Assembly (NCBI RefSeq): GCF_002850745.1
Contig: NZ_PJOK01000064.1
Coordinates: 113,873 to 177,872 of the forward strand
Reading direction: 5' to 3'
Source: Nonomuraea indica
GTDB lineage: Bacteria; Actinomycetota; Actinomycetes; Streptosporangiales; Streptosporangiaceae
DNA: 64,000 nucleotides
Part shown: positions 42,426 through 50,432 of the stretch, in pieces
Numbering within the stretch: the stretch's first letter is position 1
How the letters are laid out: each line of letters starts with the position of its first letter
The notes under the pieces: model-generated
Told to the model about the DNA's origin: nothing
What the model saw: the letters and a program-made list of their open reading frames with translations, nothing else
Databases searched by the model: none
Program-made: the position numbers and the translations under genes

Positions 42426-43223
42426 GTGAGGGCTTCCGAGGTTCGTGAGGCGGCCGCCGCGCTGCTCGGCGCCTACCGGTCGGGCACGCCGATTCCTCCC
42501 TTGAGCGCGACCTACCCCGGCGCGACCATCGCCGACGCCTACCGGATCCAGCAGGAGCAGGTACGTGCCTGGGCCGACGCCGGAGACCACGTCCGCGGCC
42601 ACAAGATCGGCCTGGTCTCGGCGGCGATCCAGCGGCAGATGGGCGTCCACGAGCCTGACTACGGCCATCTGACCGCCGGCATGTTCCGCTCGGAACACCG
42701 GCCCATCCCCGCCGGCGCGTTCCTCCAGCCGCGGATCGAGCCGGAGATCGCCTTCGTCCTCGGCGCCCCCTTGCGGGGACCCGGCGTGACGGTGGACGAC
42801 GCCAGGAGAGCGGTGCGCTGTCTGCTGCCGGCACTCGAGATCGTCGACTCCCGGATCAGGGACTGGAGGATCTCGATCGTCGACACGATCGCCGACAATG
42901 CGTCAACCGGGGCGGTGATCCTCGGAAGCACGCCGATCGATCCGGCCGACGTCGACCTGGCGTCCACGAGCTGCGTGCTGCTCAGGAACGGCACGGTCGC
43001 AGAAGCCGGCACGGGAGCGGCGGTCTTGGGCACTCCCCTGAACGCTTTGGCCTGGCTGGCGAACGCTGTCGGTGGGCTCGGAGTGTCGCTGGGGCCGGGC
43101 CAGGTCGTCCTGTCCGGATCCATCACCAGGGCCATCGCCCTCGCGCCCGGCGACAGCATCACGGCGGACTTCTCCGGAATCGGGAGGGTGACGGCGATGC
43201 TGGGTGAGGAAGACGCACCATGA
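42426..43223 (+). CDS. 2-oxopent-4-enoate hydratase (DmpE/MhpD family)
   Basis: 265 residues from GTG 42426, directly after the aldolase stop. Family signatures are HKIGLVSAAIQRQMGVHEPD, IEPEIAFVLG (metal-binding Glu pair) and DTIADNASTGAVILG, ending in a beta-rich GQVVLSGSITRAI fold. It hydrates 2-oxopent-4-enoate to 4-hydroxy-2-oxovalerate. The same family includes 4-oxalocrotonate decarboxylase; only one copy is here, so a decarboxylase is missing if the substrate is a dicarboxylate. Last gene of the operon. Confidence 0.9.
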   Translation: MRASEVREAAAALLGAYRSGTPIPPLSATYPGATIADAYRIQQEQVRAWADAGDHVRGHKIGLVSAAIQRQMGVHEPDYGHLTAGMFRSEHRPIPAGAFLQPRIEPEIAFVLGAPLRGPGVTVDDARRAVRCLLPALEIVDSRIRDWRISIVDTIADNASTGAVILGSTPIDPADVDLASTSCVLLRNGTVAEAGTGAAVLGTPLNALAWLANAVGGLGVSLGPGQVVLSGSITRAIALAPGDSITADFSGIGRVTAMLGEEDAP

Positions 43224-43247
43224 GAGGGGGACGCCGCCCCTGAGCAC

Positions 43248-43400
43248 TTTCGTCCGCAGTGCCTCTCCGGCCCGGACGGCGCCCGTGGCGGTCCTCGCGG
43301 TCAGCGGGCCGGGTGCACGGTCGACGACGATGTCGCCGCTGGGCGCGTTCACCCGGCAGCTCGCCGGTTCGGGCATCGGCCGGCATGTGACCACGCGCAC
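43248..43400 (-). pseudogene. fragment of a DUF4097-type beta-strand protein
   Basis: The minus strand encodes VRVVTCRP...NAPSGDIVVDRAPGPL and TARTATGAVRAGEALR, the repeating strand pattern (SGDI, TATGxVRxGEA) of DUF4097/adhesin-like beta-helix proteins. Both ends are missing and it overlaps no known start. It is downstream of the DUF1048/PadR genes, whose relatives often lie near such proteins. Confidence 0.4.
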
Positions 43401-43442
43401 ACTCTGGCGCTGATCAAGCGGTGAAGGCCGGGGAGACGGGTG

Positions 43443-43769
43443 TCACTTCTCGGCGGTGCCGGGTTTGCCGCTGATGGACTCCTGGTAGGCGTCCGCGTAG
43501 GTGCGCGAGTCCTTGATCAGGTCGTCGGCGAAGGCGGCGACGTCGTTGCCGATGAGTTCGAGGACTCCCTTGCCGGACGCGACGCCCTCCTCGAAGAAGT
43601 CGACGATGCCGGGGAGCAGGGGCCCGTCGATCACGTCGATCGGTCCGACCTTGAAGAAGTACTTCTGCATCTCCTTGTAGACGATCTGGTAGTCCGGCGG
43701 GAGCGCCTTGACCCGCGCCATGTGCGCCCGCCACTGCTTCTTGCCCTCGATGATGTCCTGGATGCCCAT
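43443..43769 (-). CDS. DUF1048 protein (second copy)
   Basis: 108 residues, mostly helical: WRAHMARVKALPPDYQIVYK, EMQKYFFKVGPIDVIDGPLL and ELIGNDVAAFADDLIKDSRT. DUF1048 proteins form small helical bundles that accompany PadR regulators in Firmicutes and actinobacteria; role unknown. It starts one base after the stop of the first DUF1048 gene. The C-terminal tail is charged. Confidence 0.85.
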   Translation of the reverse strand: MGIQDIIEGKKQWRAHMARVKALPPDYQIVYKEMQKYFFKVGPIDVIDGPLLPGIVDFFEEGVASGKGVLELIGNDVAAFADDLIKDSRTYADAYQESISGKPGTAEK

Positions 43770-43770
43770 G

Positions 43771-44127
43771 TCAGCCTCCCAGCCGGCCCAGTTTCCTCGC
43801 GACGTTCCTGTTCAACTGTTCGCGCCACCGGTCGCGATAGCTTCTGGCGCCTTCTCCGCCGGCCAGCGCCGCGCAGAAGCCGCCGATGTCGTCACCCAGC
43901 ACCTCCTGAATGCTCTGCCCGTCGGCGGCTGTCTCCTCGAGCAGTCCCAGAGCGCCGTCGACGATCGGCGTCAGGTTGCGGCCGGTGAAGTCCCCGTACG
44001 AGAAGAGATGGGCTTTGATCTGTTCCCACGCCGCCCGGTGGTCGGCCGGCAAGGCCGCGGCCCGAGCCTCGAACGCCTTCCATTCCCTGGTGAGATCGCT
44101 TCCTGTGATGGTCTCCCAGAAGTTCAT
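43771..44127 (-). CDS. DUF1048 protein (first copy)
   Basis: 118 residues from ATG 44127, which overlaps the PadR stop (ATGA). Same family as the next gene: TREWKAFEARAAALPADHRA, WEQIKAHLFSYGDFTGRNLT and VLGDDIGGFCAALAGG. Two adjacent members make a duplication followed by divergence likely. The trio PadR-DUF1048-DUF1048 is a recurring cassette. Confidence 0.85.
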   Translation of the reverse strand: MNFWETITGSDLTREWKAFEARAAALPADHRAAWEQIKAHLFSYGDFTGRNLTPIVDGALGLLEETAADGQSIQEVLGDDIGGFCAALAGGEGARSYRDRWREQLNRNVARKLGRLGG

Positions 44128-44450
44128 CTCCCGCCCTCCTTGAGCTTGTCGATGCGTGATGAGACGTACTCCCATTTCGCCCAGAACCTCGCGAGTTCCT
44201 CGTGTCCGGCGTCGTTGAGCGCGTAGAACTTGCGCGGCGGGCCCACCCCGGACGGGCGTTTCGTCACCTGGACGAGCCCGTTCTTCTCCAGCCGCAGCAG
44301 GATGGTGTACACCGTCCCCTCCACGACGTCGGCGAAGCCGAGTTCGTTCAGCCGGCGCGTGATGGCGTACCCGTAGGTCTCCTCGCTGCCGATGATCTGG
44401 AGCACGCAGCCCTCGAGCGTGCCTTTCAGCATCTCCGTCAGGTCGTCCAT
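44124..44450 (-). CDS. PadR-family transcriptional regulator
   Basis: 108 residues from ATG 44450 with AGGA upstream. PadR wHTH: KGTLEGCVLQIIGSEETYGY, ELGFADVVEGTVYTILLRLE and PPRKFYALNDAGHEELARFW. The longer frame from 44516 would pass through the operator and is rejected. Overlap with DUF1048 makes an operon; autoregulation through the dyad at 44478 is likely. Confidence 0.92.
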   Translation of the reverse strand: MDDLTEMLKGTLEGCVLQIIGSEETYGYAITRRLNELGFADVVEGTVYTILLRLEKNGLVQVTKRPSGVGPPRKFYALNDAGHEELARFWAKWEYVSSRIDKLKEGGR

Positions 44451-44477
44451 CGTGAGTCCTCTTCCGTCCCCCTCTTG

Positions 44478-44510
44478 GTACTCGGTGGTACCGAGTACTG
44501 CTATACAGTA
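44478..44510. promoter_or_regulatory. PadR operator
   Basis: GTACTCGGT-GGT-ACCGAGTAC (44478-44498) is a perfect 9-bp dyad, and TACTG-CTATA-CAGTA (44496-44510) overlaps it. On the minus strand the second contains TGTATAGCA, an extended -10. This fits PadR autorepression. Confidence 0.75.
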
Positions 44511-44607
44511 CCACAAAGTAGCGGGAGGACGCTCGGCGCGCGGCTACACCACCTCACCCTCACCCCGCGCGCCAGGAGCGTGAACACCGGGCCGGCGTCT
44601 GTGGCGG

Positions 44608-45837
44608 TCAGCTCGCGCCCTGCCCGCCGCAGAACACCTCTTTGAGGAGCTTCTCGTGGGGCTTCACGTACGCCTGCGACGGTTCGATCGCGGCGTCCCC
44701 CATGGTGATCGAGCCGGTCAGGGTCTTCTTGCCGTCGGGCGTGCTGTACATGATCGACGCATAGCCCGCCAGGGCGTTGCCGTTGTGGTGGAGAACGGTG
44801 CCACAGTTCGGCCCCAGGTCCTGCACGGACACCCCCAGGCCGTAGCCGAGTGCGCCACTCTTGGGGTGCGGCCTGCGCATCTCGGTCAGCAGCTTGGCGG
44901 GCAGGAGCTTGCCGCTGTTCAGTGCGGAGAAGAACCGGTGGAGATCCTCGGAAGTCGAGATCATGCCGCCTGCGGCGCCCAGGTAGGTGGGGTTCTGCCG
45001 GGTGACGTCGACCACCTTCCACTGGCCGGCGTCCTCGTAGCGGTAGTAGCCGCGGGCGTGCGGCCCGGGGATCCCCGTCCGGGTGCTCGGCGGCACGGTG
45101 TGCTTGAGGCCGAGCGGCCGCAGGATCCGCCGCCGCATCTCCTCGGCGTAGGAGCGGCCGGTGACCTTCTCGATCAGCAGCTGGGCCAGCGTGTAGTTGG
45201 TGTTGGAGTAGCCCCAGCCCGTCCCCGGCTCGAACCGCGCCGGCTTGGAGAACGCGAACCGCACCAGATCCTCCTGCCGGTAGCTGCGCAGTCGCTTCTC
45301 CACCAGATCCCTGCCCGGCGCGATCAGTCCCGGCACGAACGTCCCGTCGGGGTCGAGCTCGCCGGTGTAGTTGTACACCCCGCTGGTGTGCTGCAGCAGC
45401 ATCCGCGCCGTGATCCGCCGGTCCAGCCTGTCCTGGGGCAGGTAGTCGGCCACCGGGGCATCCAGCTTGATCCTGCCCTCGGCCACCAGCTGCAGCACCA
45501 GCGTCGCGGTGAAGGGCTTGGTGCTGCTGCCCAGCCGGAACAGCCCGTTCGTCGGCGGCTTCGCGGGGCTGCCCAGCCTGCGCACCCCGGCGCTGCCGAC
45601 CCACTCGCCCCGCTCGTCGTTCACGCGCACCTGCACCCCGGCGAAACCGGCATCGACGAACGCCTGGATGGCCTTCTGCAGCTCGGGGCGATCCTGCCCG
45701 GCAGCGGCGTTCGGTGCGGCCGTACGGCTGTCCGCGGCGGCCGCCCCGGGCGCGACCGTCCCGGCCAGCAGCCCGGCCACCAGAGCCGTTACCGCCGCCG
45801 GGCGGAAGATCTTGACGGGGCGGAGGGATTCACTCAT
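44608..45837 (-). CDS. secreted serine hydrolase (class C beta-lactamase/DD-peptidase fold)
   Basis: 409 residues. A signal peptide (AAVTALVAGLLAGTVAPGAAAA) is followed by the mature enzyme. Catalytic motifs: SSTK (S104, K107) in FRLGSSTKPFTATL, YSN in GWGYSNTNYTLAQL and HHNG in CGTVLHHNGNALAGY. The family includes D-aminopeptidases, DD-carboxypeptidases and esterases; a true beta-lactamase role cannot be told. Single gene, convergent with nothing nearby. Its promoter region shares a repeated GCAACA element with the divergent HTH protein at 46020. Confidence 0.9.
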   Translation of the reverse strand: MSESLRPVKIFRPAAVTALVAGLLAGTVAPGAAAADSRTAAPNAAAGQDRPELQKAIQAFVDAGFAGVQVRVNDERGEWVGSAGVRRLGSPAKPPTNGLFRLGSSTKPFTATLVLQLVAEGRIKLDAPVADYLPQDRLDRRITARMLLQHTSGVYNYTGELDPDGTFVPGLIAPGRDLVEKRLRSYRQEDLVRFAFSKPARFEPGTGWGYSNTNYTLAQLLIEKVTGRSYAEEMRRRILRPLGLKHTVPPSTRTGIPGPHARGYYRYEDAGQWKVVDVTRQNPTYLGAAGGMISTSEDLHRFFSALNSGKLLPAKLLTEMRRPHPKSGALGYGLGVSVQDLGPNCGTVLHHNGNALAGYASIMYSTPDGKKTLTGSITMGDAAIEPSQAYVKPHEKLLKEVFCGGQGAS

Positions 45838-45972
45838 CGTCGTTCCTTTTCGCGATAGTACGTGTTTTGGACGACTCGAAAGCTACGTTGCATTCCGGAT
45901 CGAGTCAATCGACCGATGCGCATCTATCCAGGTCAAAGCCCACAAATTGACGCAATGACGCTGTCCCGAAAA

Positions 45973-46011
45973 GCAACAGCCATGTTGCAATGAATGGCCG
46001 CTAAGGCAACA
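45973..46011. promoter_or_regulatory. GCAACA/TGTTGC repeats between serine hydrolase and HTH gene
   Basis: GCAACA-gcca-TGTTGC (45973-45988) is a perfect dyad, and GCAACA recurs at 46006. It lies just before the start at 46020, so it is probably the operator of that regulator. Confidence 0.55.
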
Positions 46012-46019
46012 CTGACGGC

Positions 46020-46694
46020 ATGCCACGACGACGACTGACCCAGCAGGACCGCCAGCGCATCGCCGCCGGGCTCGCCGACGGACTCTCCTACCGCGAGATC
46101 GCCAGGCGGCTCGACCGGCCGACCTCGACGATCACCCGCGAGATCGCCCGCAACGGCGGCCCCGCCGGCTACCGGCCTCAGCAGGCCCACCAGGCGACGA
46201 TCCAGCGCGCCAGGCGCGGCACACCGGCACCCCCACCCGCGGCCACGCCACCGGTCGCCACGATGGAACACGAAATCATCGAGATGGCGGTCGGAGCGGG
46301 GATGCCGAGGACGGCCGCCCGCGTGCACCACGACCTGATGCTGTCCGAGGACGGCAGACGCACCGCGGCCGAGCTGACCCAAAGGCTGAACGTCAGCCCG
46401 GCCTCCGTCTCCGTAGCCGTGAACTACCTGGTCCAGCACGGGTATGCCCGGCGCGAGCGCGATCCGCGGCGGCGCCGCGACCTCTACGTGATCGACAACG
46501 ACGCCTGGCACGGGTCCGTCGTGATCAGCAGGCGGCAGACGCTCGAGACGGTGCGGGCCATGATGGCGGTGGCCGAGGCCTGCGGGCTCGACAGTCCCGT
46601 GGGAGAACGGCTGGCCAAGACGGCAGCGTTCCTGGAACACGTCAGCCTGGACATGATCGAGTCGGCCGACCGCTGGCGCCACCTCCTGACGTGA
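46020..46694 (+). CDS. regulator fusing an IS30-type HTH to a MarR winged helix
   Basis: 224 residues. Residues 1-65 look like the N-terminal HTH of IS30-family transposases: RLTQQDRQRIAAGLADGLSY, REIARRLDRPTSTITREIAR with NGGPAGYRPQQAHQATIQRA. Residues 80-224 are a GbsR/MarR-type wHTH (RTAAELTQRLNVSPASVSVA, RERDPRRRRDLYVIDN) and a helical tail. No DDE catalytic domain is present. It is divergent from the serine hydrolase gene. A transposase-type DNA-binding domain seems to have been recruited to a repressor; regulator of its own region by inference. Confidence 0.82.
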   Translation: MPRRRLTQQDRQRIAAGLADGLSYREIARRLDRPTSTITREIARNGGPAGYRPQQAHQATIQRARRGTPAPPPAATPPVATMEHEIIEMAVGAGMPRTAARVHHDLMLSEDGRRTAAELTQRLNVSPASVSVAVNYLVQHGYARRERDPRRRRDLYVIDNDAWHGSVVISRRQTLETVRAMMAVAEACGLDSPVGERLAKTAAFLEHVSLDMIESADRWRHLLT

Positions 46695-46868
46695 CGGGAC
46701 CCGGCAACCTGACGAGCCGCCCCCGCGCATCCGCCATCACGGCCGCCGCGCCTCGGCCGCGAGGCCGCCAAGAACAGAGGACGTCGTCGTGCGCTGAGCT
46801 CATGTTTAAGGCCACTGAAAGATCGGTTCCTAACGTTCTGCGTGGCAACCTCAACCGCAAGGAGTGAC

Positions 46869-47627
46869 ATGAGGGCAATCGCAGCTATCGCCGCCACGAT
46901 GGTGCTCGCCTCCTCCCCGGCCGCGGCCGAGACCGAGGAGAGCGACAGGGAGATCCCCCTGGCGCACATCGAATACACGACCGGTCTCACCGTGAGCTTC
47001 ACCGACAGCCAGCCCTCCAACGAAGTGGGGATGTCCCAGCTCGGGATCATCGGCCGCGCGCCGCTCATCGCCTGGGAGCGGAGCAACAGCTACCTGCAGA
47101 CCTACCTGGAGATCACCCCGCCCGACGTGCCGGTGCCCCAGCGCCTCGTCGACGACCACGGCACCGACCTCCCCGCCGAGCTGCACCAGCGGCGGATCAC
47201 CAGCGAGCCGGTCACCGTACGCGGCCTGACCGCCCCGGCCGGCGCGGTGCTCTCCGCCTCGTGCACCGCCGAACACTGGGGCTGGCACCTCTGGCACGAC
47301 AACGCCCAGGCCGGCATGGCTCCCAAGTCGTACACCACCTTCGACTTCGGCGGTTTCAAGGAGCGTCGCGCGGAGAGCTTCATCTTCAACTGCCTGCCGG
47401 TGGGCTCGCCGAGTTACCTGTGGGCCCGGCACCGGCTGTACTACTGGAACGGCACCAGCTGGTGGAAGCAGGCGGAGGAGAAGGTCGGCCCCGGGCTGCA
47501 GGCGGAAGAGGTCAAGGGCAAGATCAAGCTCCACCGCAAGGTCTCCTACGACGACGGCTGGGGGTCCAACCCCAACTGCCTCAGCGGGGCCTGCAAGTAC
47601 ACCCGTGAGGGACGTTTCACCAGCTGA
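46869..47627 (+). CDS. secreted protein of unknown function
   Basis: 252 residues from ATG 46869 with AAGGAGTGAC directly upstream. A signal peptide (RAIAAIAATMVLASSPAAAE) precedes a mostly beta-rich domain. One Cys pair could form by C136/C178-type spacing and another by CLSGACKY at the C-terminus. Trp-rich stretches (HWGWHLWHDN; LYYWNGTSWWKQ) suggest a carbohydrate- or lipid-binding surface. No family recognised. It ends at a hairpin terminator. Confidence 0.6.
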   Translation: MRAIAAIAATMVLASSPAAAETEESDREIPLAHIEYTTGLTVSFTDSQPSNEVGMSQLGIIGRAPLIAWERSNSYLQTYLEITPPDVPVPQRLVDDHGTDLPAELHQRRITSEPVTVRGLTAPAGAVLSASCTAEHWGWHLWHDNAQAGMAPKSYTTFDFGGFKERRAESFIFNCLPVGSPSYLWARHRLYYWNGTSWWKQAEEKVGPGLQAEEVKGKIKLHRKVSYDDGWGSNPNCLSGACKYTREGRFTS

Positions 47628-47661
47628 CGGCTGACTGGCCGCCTAGGCAAGGCTCAGCCGT
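47627..47661 (+). terminator. hairpin after secreted-protein gene
   Basis: ACGGCTGA (47627-47634) pairs with TCAGCCGT (47654-47661), overlapping the stop codon of the secreted protein gene. Confidence 0.45.
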
Positions 47662-47737
47662 ACTGTGGAGAAACTCCAGTCTCAGGGGTCGCGGCCGATG
47701 GCGAGACGGGCACGGTGGCACACGTGCCGGCGGTGGC

Positions 47738-48520
47738 GTGGCCGGCAGCGCACGATCCTCGGGTGCGAGAGCAACGATCGTGGCCGCGCGTGGCGCGCTG
47801 CTGGCGGAGGTGTCGTGGGAGTGGGAGTTCGAGGCGGGTGGTGTGCTGGGTCGGCCGCCGCTGCACCGAGGTGCCACGGCGGCGAGGTCCGTCCTGGCCG
47901 CCGTGGGCGGCGCCACCGCCGGCCCCGCACCGGCCGGCCCCGAACTGTCCGACGCTGCGCCGGCGGCCTCGATGGCCGCCGCCCTGCCCCCGCCGTCGGC
48001 GTACGGCAAGGGCATGACGCCATGGACAGCTCGAGGGGAGGATCCCCGCGCGCATGAGTGGGTCTGCGGAGAACCCCTGCTCGAGGCCAGTTCGTACGGC
48101 GGCGCGCCCGCCGTCAGCCGCCGCCTGATCGGTGAGGTATCGGTCCGCGAGGACGTGCTGTTCCTGCCTGACGAGCAGAGCGCCGAACGGGCCCGCACCG
48201 GGCCGCTCGGCTGGAACGGCTCATGCCGCTCCGACGAGGACGAGCAGTCCTACAGCAGCGGCCCCCGCCTTGAGCCCTTCGCCCAGGGCCCGTGGACGGG
48301 CGAGATCAAAACCTTCGCCGTGCGGCGCCTCGACCCGCCGCACCGGTCCAGGGGCGCCGCCCTCCGCTTCGTGGCACACGTCGCCGTGGGCGTGCGCCGC
48401 GGCACGACCGTGGTCTACCTCCGTTGGCAGGGGTCGGCCGAAACCGACCCGGCCGCCGCCCTGCGGACCGGCCGTGCCGCCCTCATCCGCACACTCGCCC
48501 GCCTGCCCTCCGGCGGCTGA
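47738..48520 (+). CDS. hypothetical protein, possible extracellular sensor-like domain
   Basis: Up to 260 residues. The C-terminal half resembles the PknH-like/lipoprotein sensor domains of actinobacteria: two Cys in EWVCGEPLLEAS and WNGSCRSDEDEQ, then LRFVAHVAVGVRRGTTVVYL and AALRTGRAALIRTLARLP. The N-terminus (LAAVGGATAGPAPAGPELSD) is Ala/Pro-rich and has no clear signal peptide, so the 5' end may be damaged or the start is elsewhere. Function unknown. Confidence 0.45.
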   Translation: MAGSARSSGARATIVAARGALLAEVSWEWEFEAGGVLGRPPLHRGATAARSVLAAVGGATAGPAPAGPELSDAAPAASMAAALPPPSAYGKGMTPWTARGEDPRAHEWVCGEPLLEASSYGGAPAVSRRLIGEVSVREDVLFLPDEQSAERARTGPLGWNGSCRSDEDEQSYSSGPRLEPFAQGPWTGEIKTFAVRRLDPPHRSRGAALRFVAHVAVGVRRGTTVVYLRWQGSAETDPAAALRTGRAALIRTLARLPSGG

Positions 48521-48619
48521 AAACCGTGAGCCCGTAACCCCGGGACGGCCGGCCTGAAGGCATAAGCGCGCTCTCCCGCAGGTCAAGGTGCACAACAGAC
48601 GCCTCTCCGGTCAGTGCTG

Positions 48620-49435
48620 TCACTTGACCCAGCGCCGGAACCCGCCCTCGGAGTTGATCACCTGGCCGGTGATCCATGCCGCCTCGTCCGAGGCGAGCCA
48701 GCGGACCAGGCGAGCGACCTCCTCCGGCCGCCCCCACCGTCCGGCAGGCAACGCGTTGCCGACCTGCCGGGCCAGTTCAGGCCTGGCCCACCCGGTGTCG
48801 ACGGGGCCGGGATTGACGGTGTTGACGGTGATGCCGCGATCGACGAGCGCGTCGGAGAGGCTGGCGGTCATCTGGTGGATCGCGCCCTTGCTGATGGCAT
48901 ACGGCAACTCCAGAGGCATCGGGGCCAGATGCTGGCCGGACGTGAACAGGATCACCCGGCCACCGGGTCGGCGATCATCATGCTGAGCGGCGAACGCCTG
49001 GGTGAGGAGGACGCTGCCGCGAGCGTTCACCGCCCAGGACAGGTCGAGCTCGGTCGCAGTCAGTTGCTCCAGTGACTGTGCCGAGCTGCGGGCATGGTTG
49101 GCGACCAGCACGTCAACGTGCCCGAACCGCTCGCCAGCCTCCTCGATCACCCGCGCCGGCTGCAGTGGATCGGCGAAGTCCGCCTGCACGTGCGCCAGCC
49201 GGTCGCCCAGCCCGCCCAAGGCATCCAGCACACCGGACATGCCTGCCGGATCGCTGCCCCATGCCTGATCGGCATCATGAGGTGTCCATGACTGCACCAG
49301 CACCTTCGCCCCGGCCGTCAACAGCTCCCGTGCCACGGCGAACCCGATCCCGGCCCGCCGGCTCACGCCGGTCACCACCGCGACACGGCCGTCCAGAGGA
49401 CCTCGCTGGGCACCTGCGTTCTCTTCGACGATCAC
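48620..49435 (-). CDS. SDR-family oxidoreductase
   Basis: 271 residues. Classical SDR with cofactor motif VAVVTGVSRRAGIGFAVARE, NHARSS (NNAG-like), Ser in ILFTSGQ and catalytic YAISKGAIHQM. VNTVNPGPVDTGWARPEL and AWITGQVINSEGGF are standard. TGVSRRAGIG is a variant of TGxxxGxG often found in proteins annotated as 3-ketoacyl-ACP reductase-like. Substrate unknown. ATG 49435; a monocistronic gene between a sensor-like gene and a methyltransferase. Confidence 0.88.
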   Translation of the reverse strand: MIVEENAGAQRGPLDGRVAVVTGVSRRAGIGFAVARELLTAGAKVLVQSWTPHDADQAWGSDPAGMSGVLDALGGLGDRLAHVQADFADPLQPARVIEEAGERFGHVDVLVANHARSSAQSLEQLTATELDLSWAVNARGSVLLTQAFAAQHDDRRPGGRVILFTSGQHLAPMPLELPYAISKGAIHQMTASLSDALVDRGITVNTVNPGPVDTGWARPELARQVGNALPAGRWGRPEEVARLVRWLASDEAAWITGQVINSEGGFRRWVK

Positions 49436-49526
49436 TCAGAGATGATCGCTGATCCGGGTGGACGTCACCACCCGGCAGAAGCGATCGGAGATCTACTTCC
49501 TACCGCTGTCAGCCTCCTCGAAGGCC

Positions 49527-50357
49527 TCACGTGGCTCCGGTTCGGGACGCGGTGACCGCCATCGTGGTGTAGGACATCGTGAAGCCGCCCCCGAGCGCGT
49601 CGATGGCAGTCCCGACGCCTGCCAGCACCTCGGCCAGCTTGTCCGCCGGAAGCCGGGTGAGGCCACCGGTCGTGGGCAGGAGATCCAGCCATTCATCGCG
49701 GGTGTAGCGCTGCTCCCAGTCGAACCGCCACTGCTCCGGGTCGCTGAACCCGCTGTCCGCCTCTCTGATTCCGTCGGCGAACGTGGTGAACATCGCTTGG
49801 TAGACGTCCAGGGCCTGCTTCGGCGGCTGACCGTTGAACGGCGAGTCGGGCACCACCCGCCGGTAGGCCGTGGCGAAGGCTTCCGCGACAGCGGCAGGAG
49901 GGGCGAAGGCATGCGCGAACACCGCCAGCAGGCCACCGGGCCGCAGCACCCGGGCCGCCTTGACCACGCCCGCGACCGGGTCCACCCAGTGCCAGGCCTG
50001 TCCCGCGACGACCGCGTCGAACGACCGGCCGGCCGGATCCCATGCCTCGAACGTCGTCACCTCGACCTCGACCCCGGTGCGCCGCGCGAACTCGGCCATC
50101 CGCGCATCCGGATCGACGCCCAGCACCGTGCAGCCGGCAGCCTGGAACTGCCTGGCCTCGATGCCGGTGCCGCAGCCGACGTCGAGGACGTGCGGACCAG
50201 GACTGGCTGCGACGATCCGTTCCACCAGGGCGTCGGGATAGCGGGGCCGGGTCCGGTCGTAGCGCTCGGCGTCCACTCCGAACGACTCGGCCATCTGCCG
50301 GGCCTTGTGGGGCTCGTTCTCAGAGGGATGTGGCTGTTCCTGCGATAGAATGGGCAT
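49527..50357 (-). CDS. class I SAM-dependent methyltransferase
   Basis: 276 residues from ATG 50357, lying inside the first operator palindrome. Motif I is HVLDVGCGTGIEARQFQAAG, then VLGVDPDARMAEFARRTG, VVAGQAWHWVDPVAG and VLRPGGLLAVFAHAF. The QAWHW motif is a hallmark of one actinobacterial small-molecule methyltransferase group. It is divergent from the TetR gene at 50433, so methyl transfer is probably induced when the repressor is released. Confidence 0.85.
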   Translation of the reverse strand: MPILSQEQPHPSENEPHKARQMAESFGVDAERYDRTRPRYPDALVERIVAASPGPHVLDVGCGTGIEARQFQAAGCTVLGVDPDARMAEFARRTGVEVEVTTFEAWDPAGRSFDAVVAGQAWHWVDPVAGVVKAARVLRPGGLLAVFAHAFAPPAAVAEAFATAYRRVVPDSPFNGQPPKQALDVYQAMFTTFADGIREADSGFSDPEQWRFDWEQRYTRDEWLDLLPTTGGLTRLPADKLAEVLAGVGTAIDALGGGFTMSYTTMAVTASRTGAT

Positions 50358-50384
50358 GTGCCCACCATAGTGGGCATGTGCCCA
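50351..50384. promoter_or_regulatory. two identical palindromic TetR operators
   Basis: TGGGCATGTGCCCA occurs at 50351-50364 and again at 50371-50384, 20 bp apart. The first includes the methyltransferase start codon. They lie between that gene and tetR. Confidence 0.8.
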
Positions 50385-50432
50385 CTCAGCAATCGGGCAG
50401 CCGTTTGCGGTAAGCGTAAGAAGGGGCCTGTG

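Noticed and set aside
42903..43400. A minus-strand frame of 165 residues opposite the hydratase.
   Set aside because: Only its first 51 residues resemble a family (DUF4097), reported as a fragment; the rest is antisense to the hydratase gene.
50351..50384. Possible CRISPR-like direct repeats.
   Set aside because: Only two 14-bp palindromes at 20-bp spacing between divergent genes; a TetR operator pair explains them.
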